Assembly: GCF_017921975.2 (NCBI RefSeq)
Contig: NZ_JAGEMO020000023.1
Location: forward strand, 124,001-188,000
Direction: 5' to 3'
Length of the DNA stretch: 64,000 nt
From: Hymenobacter terricola
GTDB lineage: Bacteria; Bacteroidota; Bacteroidia; Cytophagales; Hymenobacteraceae
In this document: positions 43,330-50,280 of the stretch, piece by piece
Numbering within the stretch: position 1 is the first letter of the stretch
Layout of the letters: each line of letters begins with the position of its first letter
Position numbers and translations under genes: made by a program
Notes under the pieces: model-generated
What the model was told of the DNA's origin: nothing
Databases searched by the model: none
The model's input: the letters and a program-made list of their open reading frames with translations, nothing else

Positions 43330-44265
43330 CTAGGAAATAACCGGCAGGTGCCCCTCAATCTGCGTGCGGCGGGCCTCGTACTGGGGCGGCAGCAGCAGGT
43401 GGGTGCCCAGCTCGGCCAGCGGCTCATCGACCATGAAGCCGGGGTTTTCCGTGGCGAGCTCAAACAGCACCCCGCCCGGCTCGCGGAAGTAGAGCGAGTG
43501 GAAATACTGCCGGTCAATCTGGTGCGTGATGTTGAGGCCGCGCTTCAGCACGATTTCCCGGAAGCGCATGAGCGTGGCGTCGTCCTTCACCCGAAACGCG
43601 ATGTGGTGCACCGTGCCGCCCGCCGTGATGCTGGGCGCTTCGCCGGCCACCTCCACCAGGTCGATGATGCTGGCCGTGTCCACGGCGTCGGTGGCGTAGC
43701 GGTAGCGGTTTACGTGCTGGTCAATCAGCTTATAGCCGAATACTTCGGTGAGGATGGCGGCCGTGGCCTTCTGGCTGGCCAGCGTCAGCGTCGCGTTGTG
43801 GAAGCCGCGCGTGGCCACATCGGCCCCGACTTCGGGCGTGGTCCAGGGCGTGCGGGCGTCCGGTGTTTTCGAGACGATGAGTTCCAGCTTCAATCCATCA
43901 GGGTCGAGGAAAGGGAGGTACTGCTCGCCGAACCGCTCGCTGGGCTTGTTGTAGGTGATGCCGTGGGCATCGAAGCGCTGCATCCAGAAATCGAGGCTGC
44001 CGGCGGGCACCGAGTAGCCGATTTCGGTGGCCTGCCCCGGCCCGCGCCGGCCCGCCGTGATGTGCGGCCAGGGAAAAAACGTGAGGATGGTGCCCGCCGA
44101 ACCTACCTCGTTGCCGAAGTAGAAATGGTAGGTGCCGGGGTCGTCGAAGTTGACGGTTTTCTTGATGAAGCGCAGGCCCAGCGTCTTGGCGTAAAAGGTA
44201 AAGTTGCGCTGGGCGTCGCTGGCAATGGCCGTGACGTGATGCAGGCCGAGGATGCGGTCTTCCAT
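43330..44265 (-). CDS. Glyoxalase-fold ring-cleaving dioxygenase (MhqO/LinE type)
   Basis: A 311-residue protein; ATG at 44265 (MEDRILGLHHVTAIA) is preferred to an upstream in-frame ATG at 44385 that runs into a repeat. Two vicinal-oxygen-chelate modules are visible: LGLHHVTAIASDAQRNFTFY and GTVHHIAFRVKD supply metal histidines, and FREPGGVLFELATENPGF supplies the Glu. The family includes hydroquinone- and catechol-cleaving dioxygenases induced by quinones in Bacillus. It sits between wrbA and an Old Yellow Enzyme, supporting a role in quinone or aromatic electrophile removal. Confidence 0.9.
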   Translation of the reverse strand: MEDRILGLHHVTAIASDAQRNFTFYAKTLGLRFIKKTVNFDDPGTYHFYFGNEVGSAGTILTFFPWPHITAGRRGPGQATEIGYSVPAGSLDFWMQRFDAHGITYNKPSERFGEQYLPFLDPDGLKLELIVSKTPDARTPWTTPEVGADVATRGFHNATLTLASQKATAAILTEVFGYKLIDQHVNRYRYATDAVDTASIIDLVEVAGEAPSITAGGTVHHIAFRVKDDATLMRFREIVLKRGLNITHQIDRQYFHSLYFREPGGVLFELATENPGFMVDEPLAELGTHLLLPPQYEARRTQIEGHLPVIS

Positions 44266-44371
44266 GGGGATAAGCGCTTGGCAATGAATGGAAAAAAATG
44301 TCGTCAGGGCCTGATGAAAAAGGCCCGGCGTGGTTAGGCAAAGGACGTAGCCGGGGTGGTGTTGGCCCACT

Positions 44372-44529
44372 GCCAAACCCTGCAATCGGTGGTGTATTTT
44401 ACTGATTGCGGGTTGTGATTCCAGAGCGTCATGCCCCGGCTGCGCTCGGCATGACGTTCTGCTTGCTGCTCACGGCCTGAAGGGAGCTGGCCGAACCGGT
44501 AAAATCTACCACCGATTGCAGGGTTTGGC
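44372..44529. repeat. Inverted repeat, family R5, copy b, enclosing a short R1-type hairpin
   Basis: The perfect 22-bp arms GCCAAACCCTGCAATCGGTG.. (44372-44393) and 44508-44529 are complementary and extend a further ~9 bp with two mismatches. Between them a small hairpin CGTCATGCC...GGCATGACG (44427-44456) resembles the ends of R1. This is the divergent promoter region of the dioxygenase and Old Yellow Enzyme genes; the rest of 44266-44705 holds no gene. Confidence 0.85.
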
Positions 44530-44705
44530 TATGGAGGCGCGAGGAGGCGGCCGGGACCTTTGTCCCGCTGTGGTGCAGTAGCCCAAAGAGCTGCTGAAAC
44601 TGCTCACCGCGCAGTGCTTTTCACCCCAATCCTTTAGCTGCTATGAAGGCCGAGCCACACCCTTTTTCGCCAAAGCTGACCGATTCACTTTGCTCCCCAA
44701 ATTCC

Positions 44706-45773
44706 ATGAGAACAAACTTGTTTTCCCCGCTTGAAATCCGAAGCCTGTGGCTAAAAAACCGGCTGGTGATGTCGCCCATGCAGCAGTATTGCAGCCCCGA
44801 TGGGCTGGTCGGAGCCTGGCACCTGGTGCATTTGGGCAGCCGGGCCGTGGGCGGCGTGGGCCTGGTCATCACCGAGGCGACGGCCGTGACGCCCCACGGC
44901 CGCAATACCTTGTTCGATACGGGCTTGTGGAACGATGCGCAGGTAGCCGCCTGGCAGCCGGTTGTGCAGTTTGTGCAGGCGCAGGGGGCCAAAATAGCGG
45001 TGCAGCTGTGGCACGCGGGCGGCAAAGGCAGCCACGCCCATCCTTCGGCCGGATTCCATTACCTGCCCCCGGCCGACGGCGGCTGGCTCACCAAGAGCGC
45101 CTCGGCCGTATCGCTCGACAAGCAGCACACGTCAGAGCCGCTGACGATACCGGAAATAAAGGCGCTGGTCGCCGATTTTGCGGTGGCCGCCCAGCGGGCC
45201 GTACAAGCCGGCTTCGATGCCATTGAACTGCACGCCGGCCACGGCTACTTGTTCCACCAGTTTTATTCGGGGTTGGTCAACCACCGCCACGACGAGTACG
45301 GCGGTAGTTTCGAGAACCGGATTCGCCTGCTGGTGGAAACGGTGCGGGCCATTCGGGCCGTTGTTCCGGCCACCATGCCGCTGCTGGTGCGCCTGTCTGC
45401 CGTCGATTTTTCCGACGAGCCGCTCGCCTGGCAACTGACCGATTCCCTGCGGCTGACCGCCGCGTTGCAGCCGCACGGCGTGGACGTCGTCACGGCGTCC
45501 GCCGGGGGCTTCGGGATGCCGGACAAAGCGAAAATCAAACCGCTGTACCAGGTGCCTTACGCCGAGAAAATCAAGGCTGGCACGGGCATTCTGACCGGTA
45601 CCGTGGGCCTCATCACGACGCCCGAACAGGCCAATACCATCATTATCGACGGCCAGGCCGACCTGGTGTTCCTGGCGCGGGAACTCCTGCGCGACCCTTA
45701 TTTCCCACTCCGGGCGGCGGCGGCGCTGCAGGCCGAAACCCCGGTGCCCGTGCCCTACCTCCGGGCTTTCTAG
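44706..45773 (+). CDS. Old Yellow Enzyme family NADH:flavin oxidoreductase (YqjM type)
   Basis: A 355-residue TIM barrel; ATG at 44706 (MRTNLFSPLEI) fits the family start better than 44643. FMN and substrate residues: RLVMSPMQQYCSPDG, ITEATAV, VQLWHAGGKGSH, FDAIELHAGHGYLFHQF, GGSFENRIRLLVETV, LVRLSAVDF and LVFLARELLRDPYFPLRAA. It reduces activated alkenes and quinones with NAD(P)H. It is divergent from the dioxygenase gene across the R5 repeat. A stem-loop follows the stop. Confidence 0.93.
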   Translation: MRTNLFSPLEIRSLWLKNRLVMSPMQQYCSPDGLVGAWHLVHLGSRAVGGVGLVITEATAVTPHGRNTLFDTGLWNDAQVAAWQPVVQFVQAQGAKIAVQLWHAGGKGSHAHPSAGFHYLPPADGGWLTKSASAVSLDKQHTSEPLTIPEIKALVADFAVAAQRAVQAGFDAIELHAGHGYLFHQFYSGLVNHRHDEYGGSFENRIRLLVETVRAIRAVVPATMPLLVRLSAVDFSDEPLAWQLTDSLRLTAALQPHGVDVVTASAGGFGMPDKAKIKPLYQVPYAEKIKAGTGILTGTVGLITTPEQANTIIIDGQADLVFLARELLRDPYFPLRAAAALQAETPVPVPYLRAF

Positions 45774-45782
45774 CGACGACTT

Positions 45783-45812
45783 CCGGGCTGGCGATTTTCG
45801 CCAGGAGCCCGG
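45783..45812. terminator. Stem-loop after the Old Yellow Enzyme gene
   Basis: CCGGGCT-GGCGA-TTT-TCGCC-AGG-AGCCCGG forms a two-part stem just after the stop codon. No T-run follows, so termination is plausible but not typical. Confidence 0.4.
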
Positions 45813-45912
45813 CACCGGGCGTAACCTAACCCACTTCCCGCCGCGGGTTGCCTACCCGTTTTAATGCCTGGCGCAAGACATCATTCCTTATAAAATTCTT
45901 TGACTCAAACCC

Positions 45913-46629
45913 ATGAACAAGACGTTTGTGCTCGTACACGGAGCCTGGTCGGGCAAATATGCCTGGGATGCCGTGCGGCCCGTGCTCGAACAAGCCGGCC
46001 ACCGCGTTATCACCTTCGACCTGCCCGGCCACGGCAGCGACCCCACCCCCCTCGGCCAGCTTACGCTGGATTCCTATGTGCGCGCTACGCTCGCCCTTAT
46101 CCGGGCGGAAGAGGGCGGTCCGGTCGTCTTGGTTGGGCACAGCATGGCGGGCATGATTATCTCGCAGGTAGCCGAGCAGGCGCCGGCCGAAATCGATAAG
46201 TTGGTGTACGTCTGCGCCTACCTGCCCCACGACGGGCAGAGCGCCTTCGATTTTGCCGATGCCGACAGCCTGCTGCCGCCCAACCTGCTCGTGTCGGCCG
46301 ACCAGCTTAGCGCGACCATCAAGCCCGAAGCCATTGTGCCCATTTTCGCGGCCGACTGTCCCGCTTACATTCAGGAGCTGGTGGTATCCCGGCACCGGCC
46401 GGAGGCCCTGGCCCCCTTTCAGGCCAACGTCACCCTCACGGAACCGAATTTCGGCCGGGTACCGAAGTATTACATCGAAACGCTGCAAGACGTGGGGATA
46501 AGCACCCACTTGCAAAGGCTTATGATTCAGGAGAATGGGGCCGTGGCGCAGGTATTTGCGCTTGACTGCGGGCATAGTCCTTTTTTCGCCAGGCCCACGG
46601 AGCTGGCTACCATTCTCAAAGACCTGTAG
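45913..46629 (+). CDS. Alpha/beta hydrolase (esterase/hydroxynitrile-lyase-like)
   Basis: A 238-residue protein with FVLVHGAWSGKYAWDAV, TFDLPGHGSD, the nucleophile elbow VVLVGHSMAGMIIS and a terminal His in LDCGHSPFFARP. It resembles the EstC/methyl-ketone-hydrolase/hydroxynitrile-lyase branch, which acts on small esters or ketones. No signal peptide. It may process products of neighbouring redox enzymes, but this is inference. It converges on the PPC-domain gene with an 11-bp gap. Confidence 0.88.
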   Translation: MNKTFVLVHGAWSGKYAWDAVRPVLEQAGHRVITFDLPGHGSDPTPLGQLTLDSYVRATLALIRAEEGGPVVLVGHSMAGMIISQVAEQAPAEIDKLVYVCAYLPHDGQSAFDFADADSLLPPNLLVSADQLSATIKPEAIVPIFAADCPAYIQELVVSRHRPEALAPFQANVTLTEPNFGRVPKYYIETLQDVGISTHLQRLMIQENGAVAQVFALDCGHSPFFARPTELATILKDL

Positions 46630-46640
46630 CGCCTGATGCC

Positions 46641-47081
46641 CTACAGGTTGAGTACGGCCGCGCCGGTGCATTCGTCCACTTCCCGCGTGAGGCGCCTGGG
46701 GTGCACTACGATGGTGATTTCGACCGAACCCGTGCCAACTTCCAGCGCCAGCAGGTGCCCACCGTAGGCCGTGAAGTTCTTGTCCGTCACCACGCCGTGA
46801 ACGTGCAGGGCCGGCTTATCGTCCTTCCAGGCAATGCTGCCCGTCATGCTGGCCAGCTCCGTGTCGCGGAAGGCTTTGGGGTCGTACTCCTTCTTCGCCG
46901 CGTTCCAAAAGCCGAACGTGGGATGCACGAACCCAAAGCCGGTAAAGCTGGCGCTGGGAATCTTTTCCCGGATGGCCAGCTGCTCCAGCTCGTGCAGCAC
47001 ATTATCGCCGGGGTGCAGCACCAGCAGGAAGCCGTTGGGGGTGCGCAGGTAGTTGGCGGGTTTAGCGGTGGGCGTGGGCAT
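46641..47081 (-). CDS. PPC-domain (DUF296) protein
   Basis: A 146-residue protein: YLRTPNGFLLVLHPGDNVLH, IPSASFTGFGFVHPTFGFWN, DTELASMTGSIAWKDDKPAL and HVHGVVTDKNFTAYGGHLL. This is the PPC/DUF296 fold, found in plant AT-hook proteins and in many bacterial single-domain proteins of unclear function. ATG at 47081 is chosen; an in-frame TTG at 47171 would add a hydrophobic leader (LGRLLLLSFTLQPGLPQ) that could be a signal peptide, so secretion cannot be excluded. It lies downstream of the MaoC gene, from which a strong hairpin separates it. Confidence 0.82.
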   Translation of the reverse strand: MPTPTAKPANYLRTPNGFLLVLHPGDNVLHELEQLAIREKIPSASFTGFGFVHPTFGFWNAAKKEYDPKAFRDTELASMTGSIAWKDDKPALHVHGVVTDKNFTAYGGHLLALEVGTGSVEITIVVHPRRLTREVDECTGAAVLNL

Positions 47082-47176
47082 GGGACGGGTTTGGGGAAGA
47101 CCAGGTTGAAGGGTGAAGCTCAGCAAGAGCAGCCGCCCAAGCTTGTTGATGGCAGCGGCAATAAGAGCCAAACAGC

Positions 47177-47220
47177 AGCTCGGGGCCAGCCAGATAGAAC
47201 TATCTGGCTGGCCCCGAGCT
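47177..47220. terminator. Perfect 21-bp hairpin between MaoC and PPC genes
   Basis: The arms 47177-47197 (AGCTCGGGGCCAGCCAGATAG) without its last base and 47200-47220 are exact complements with a 2-base loop. T-rich sequence follows on both strands (ACTTTCTT on plus, GCTGTTTGG on minus). It is a likely terminator for the minus-strand MaoC gene. Confidence 0.8.
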
Positions 47221-47263
47221 ACTTTCTTAACTACTCAAAAAGGCCGCAAACATTTGGACGACA

Positions 47264-47791
47264 CTACTTTACAGTGGGCTGGGCCCGCAGCAGGTACTGG
47301 TGCTGGCCGGAGAGCACCAGCTCGCCCCGCTGGTTGTGCACCGTGACGGCCGCGACCACCACGCCGGTTGCGCCCTGCGGAATGAGGCCGGTGATTTCCA
47401 GCGCCGGGTAGAGCGTGTCGCCGGCGTGCACTTCTTTCAAAAACTCGCACGACAACCCCGTGAAGCTGATAAACACCTCGCCGATGTAGTGCGGAAACAG
47501 CGTGGCGCCCGGCGCGGTGAATGCCAGCACCTGCAAGCCGTGCACCACTGGCGCCGGGTGCCCGCGCTGCTGCGCCCACACGGCATCGTAATGCACGGGG
47601 TGATTGTCGCAGGAAACGGCCTGAAATGCCGTGGCGTGGGCATCGGTGAGCGTCCGGCTGGGGGCGCGAAACACCTCGCCGATGCGCAAATCCTCAAACG
47701 TGCGGGCGGGCACGAGCAGGAAATCATCGGGATTGAAGGCGGGGCCGGAGCTGCCAACAGCCGGGGCGGAAGCGGGGGGGGGAACGGTCAT
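47264..47791 (-). CDS. MaoC-like hotdog-fold dehydratase
   Basis: A 175-residue protein with a low-complexity N-terminus (residues 1-20) and a MaoC hotdog domain: TFEDLRIGEVFRAPSRTLTD, the hydratase motif CDNHPVHYD (Asp/His), VVHGLQVLAFTA and FLKEVHAGDTLYPALEIT. Members hydrate enoyl-CoA or related thioesters, though many single-domain forms are uncharacterised. It follows the MDR reductase gene (45-bp gap) on the minus strand. Confidence 0.87.
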   Translation of the reverse strand: MTVPPPASAPAVGSSGPAFNPDDFLLVPARTFEDLRIGEVFRAPSRTLTDAHATAFQAVSCDNHPVHYDAVWAQQRGHPAPVVHGLQVLAFTAPGATLFPHYIGEVFISFTGLSCEFLKEVHAGDTLYPALEITGLIPQGATGVVVAAVTVHNQRGELVLSGQHQYLLRAQPTVK

Positions 47792-47836
47792 GGCTGAAAT
47801 AAAGGAATGTTGTGGATGGATGTTGTTACTGCGGTT

Positions 47837-48781
47837 TTAGTCCAGCAAAACGCTGATTTTTCCTTGCGTATGGCCGCCCGCTACCTGGCACAAGGCATCG
47901 GGCAGTTGGGCAAAGGGCCAGGTCCGCGCTACGTGCGCGTAGAGCGTGCCCGCCGCCAGCCGCGCCGCCAGCCGGCGCATGTCTTCCCCGTTGGAAACGG
48001 CCAGGAAGTGCTGGCCCCGCACCCCGCGCGCCCGCGCCTGGGCCAGCAAACTGGGGCTGAGGCCAATGGGCAGGCTGATGAGCAGGCCGCCGGGCTTGAG
48101 CACGGCCAGCGAGCGCAACGCCGTTTCGCCGCCGATGGCATCGAGCACCACGTCCACGGGCGGTACCACGTCCTCAAACCGCTGCCGGGTGTAATCAACG
48201 TGCGCATCGGCCCCCAGCGAGAGCACAAACACCCGCTTGCTGGCCGACGACGTGCCGATGACGTATGCCCCCCGCTCCCCGGCCAGCTGCACCGCGAAGT
48301 GCCCCACGCCGCCGCCCGCCCCGTGAATGAGCACGCGCTGGCCGGGCTGCACGTTGGCAGTGGTCATCAGCGCCTGCCAGGCCGTGAGGGCGGCCAGCGA
48401 GGCGGCGGCGGCCTCGGCGTGGGAAATATTGGCCGGCTTGGGGGCCAGGTGCCGGGCCGGGGCGGCCACGTATTCGGCGTAGCCCCGGCCGGGGCCCGGA
48501 AAGTTCACCGCGCCAAATACCGCGTCGCCGGGCAAAAAATCCAGTACTTCAGGCCCCACGGCGACTACTTCGCCCGAAATATCCCAGCCCGGAATCATGG
48601 GTTCGGCGTCCTGTAAGGCGTGGTAAGCGCCGTGGCCATTGGTGGTGTTGACATCGATGGGGCCGAGGCTGATGGCGCGCACCCGCACCAGGACTTCGCC
48701 GCGCGCGGGCGTTGGCACGGGAACATCCATCAGGTGTAAATCAGCAATTCCAGTGGTGTCCGTCAAATGGAAAGCCTTCAT
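47837..48781 (-). CDS. MDR-superfamily zinc-independent alcohol dehydrogenase / quinone reductase
   Basis: A 314-residue NAD(P)H-dependent reductase; ATG at 48781 (MKAFHLTDTTG). Family landmarks: GEVLVRVRAISLGPIDVNTT, IPGWDISGEVVAVG, GRGYAEYVAAPARHLAPKP, LAALTAWQALM and the nucleotide loop VLIHGAGGGVGHFAVQLA. The structural and catalytic Zn cysteines of true ADHs are absent, as in quinone oxidoreductases. It fits the surrounding electrophile-reduction theme. An R5 half site and the AraC gene lie upstream. Confidence 0.9.
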   Translation of the reverse strand: MKAFHLTDTTGIADLHLMDVPVPTPARGEVLVRVRAISLGPIDVNTTNGHGAYHALQDAEPMIPGWDISGEVVAVGPEVLDFLPGDAVFGAVNFPGPGRGYAEYVAAPARHLAPKPANISHAEAAAASLAALTAWQALMTTANVQPGQRVLIHGAGGGVGHFAVQLAGERGAYVIGTSSASKRVFVLSLGADAHVDYTRQRFEDVVPPVDVVLDAIGGETALRSLAVLKPGGLLISLPIGLSPSLLAQARARGVRGQHFLAVSNGEDMRRLAARLAAGTLYAHVARTWPFAQLPDALCQVAGGHTQGKISVLLD

Positions 48782-48890
48782 GAAAGGAAGCAGGAAAGTG
48801 AAAATGGCCGGCCGGGGTATCAGCCGGGGCCGGCAGCAGGCGTAGCTGCCGATACTGGGCAAAGAACCCCTTTCCTGCTACCGCAATCAA

Positions 48891-48921
48891 TGGCTGAATC
48901 CTGCAATTGCCGGTACATATT
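48891..48921. promoter_or_regulatory. R5 half site between the MDR and AraC genes
   Basis: TGGCTGAATCCTGCAATTGC (48891-48910) and the following CGGTACATATT match the left arm of R5 copy a at about 24 of 31 positions. No second arm is found nearby. It lies upstream of the MDR gene on the minus strand. Confidence 0.45.
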
Positions 48922-48974
48922 CCTGATGCAGCTACTCGCCAGCCCCCTGCAGGGCTTCTTCAGCTACCCGCCGT

Positions 48975-49901
48975 CTAGGCCGCCGACAAAGCGTAGTGGC
49001 GGCCGGGAGCCGGGGCGACTTCGTCGGCTTCCAGCTCGGATAAGTTGCCCCGGCAGGGGCCGTGCTGCGCCCAGATGCGCTCCTTGAACTGGGAAAAGGT
49101 GACCCCGACGGTCCGCTTGAACAGCTTGCTGAAGTGCGAAACGTCCTCAAACCCCAACTGGTAAGCCACTTCTTTCAGCGGCACGTCGCGCAGCGATACC
49201 AGGCGCTGGGCCTCCAGCATGATGCGCTGCCGGATGTGGGCGCTGGCCGGCCGGCCGGTTTCCTTCCGAATGGCCATGCTGAGGTGGTTGGCCGTGACGT
49301 GCAGCTGGCTGGCGTATTCAGCCACCGATTTCCAGTCCGTGTAATGCGCTTCCAGCAGCTTCCGAAACCGCAGGAACAGCCCCGACTGGGCCGGCGGCGC
49401 ACTGGTCAGGGCCTGCTGCTGGCTCAGGCGCAGGCAGCAGATGAGCAGCGTTTTCAGGTAGGCACGCAGCAGGGCGTCGCGCAACAGGGCCGGGCTGTCG
49501 GCCTGCCGCTGCACGCTGGTTAGCAGAAAAGCCAGCTCCTCGGCCTGCTCGGGGGGCACGGCCAGGCCCTGGCCCGCGCCCGACTCATGGAACAGGCTGA
49601 GCAGGAGCAAATCCTGGTCGTCGCCGGTGAGGTGAATAAATTCATCGGTGAAGCGAATGACCCGGCCCTGGGCCCCCGCCGGCACCTGCGCCAGCGCCAG
49701 CTGGCCGGGACTGCTGAAATACAGCTCGACCGGCCAGGCGGTTGTGGTTCCGGAGCCCTCGACCAGCACCACGGCGTATTGCTGCCACCGGGTGAAGGCC
49801 GCCGAAGCGGCGTGGCGATGTACCAGCGGCCTAAGGTCGCCCAGGGGGCTGATGGCGAAGGCCGAAGCAGGGGTAAGGCGGGGATGCGACGAAATAACCA
49901 T
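48975..49901 (-). CDS. AraC-family transcriptional regulator
   Basis: A 308-residue regulator; ATG at 49901 is used (a TTG lies three codons before). The N-terminal ~190 residues are a cupin-like effector domain (FAISPLGDLRPLVHRHAASA; GRVIRFTDEFIHLTGDDQ). The C-terminal ~100 residues hold two helix-turn-helix units: SVAEYASQLHVTANHLSMAI and VPLKEVAYQLGFEDVSHFSKLF with the closing VGVTFSQFKERI. It is the closest regulator to the MDR-MaoC genes and could control them. The 379 bp upstream, to the next gene, show only a palindrome near 50190. Confidence 0.9.
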   Translation of the reverse strand: MVISSHPRLTPASAFAISPLGDLRPLVHRHAASAAFTRWQQYAVVLVEGSGTTTAWPVELYFSSPGQLALAQVPAGAQGRVIRFTDEFIHLTGDDQDLLLLSLFHESGAGQGLAVPPEQAEELAFLLTSVQRQADSPALLRDALLRAYLKTLLICCLRLSQQQALTSAPPAQSGLFLRFRKLLEAHYTDWKSVAEYASQLHVTANHLSMAIRKETGRPASAHIRQRIMLEAQRLVSLRDVPLKEVAYQLGFEDVSHFSKLFKRTVGVTFSQFKERIWAQHGPCRGNLSELEADEVAPAPGRHYALSAA

Positions 49902-50182
49902 GTGCGACAAGGCTAAGAGGTTTGTTTTCAGGGAAGTAATGGCTGTGTTCGTGGGGCGCAGCGAGGAGCTGCGCGAGCTGCGCCGGGCATTTCAGGAGTT
50001 TTGCCGGTGGTTCGGAGGAGAAGGGGTTGGCGCTACCTGCAGCGGGGACAATTCTTGCGTTGCCAACCCAGTGCCAATCCCGGGAGCAAAAATTTATTTT
50101 TGCATACCCTGTTGATTAATAGTAAATTGATAGACTTTTGCACGAAGCCTGGCCTGCGCTGCTGCCTCCGACCCAGCGGAGT

Positions 50183-50198
50183 CTCCGATATATCGGAG
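50183..50198. promoter_or_regulatory. 16-bp palindrome upstream of the REC-GAF-AAA+ regulator
   Basis: CTCCGATATATCGGAG is a perfect palindrome 83 bp before the start codon, surrounded by further CGGAG words at 50177-50181, 50207 and 50214. It could be an operator. The gap 49902-50280 has no other visible feature. Confidence 0.4.
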
Positions 50199-50280
50199 GC
50201 CCGGTTCGGAGTTTCGGAGGGAGTCGTTGCTTCGCAGGGAAACCGCCAACGTCCCCTCGCGCCGTCTGCTGAATTGTACC

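Noticed and set aside
50028-50046. TGGCGC...TGC resembling a sigma-54 promoter upstream of the AAA+ regulator
   Set aside because: The spacing between the GG and GC elements does not fit the -24/-12 rule.
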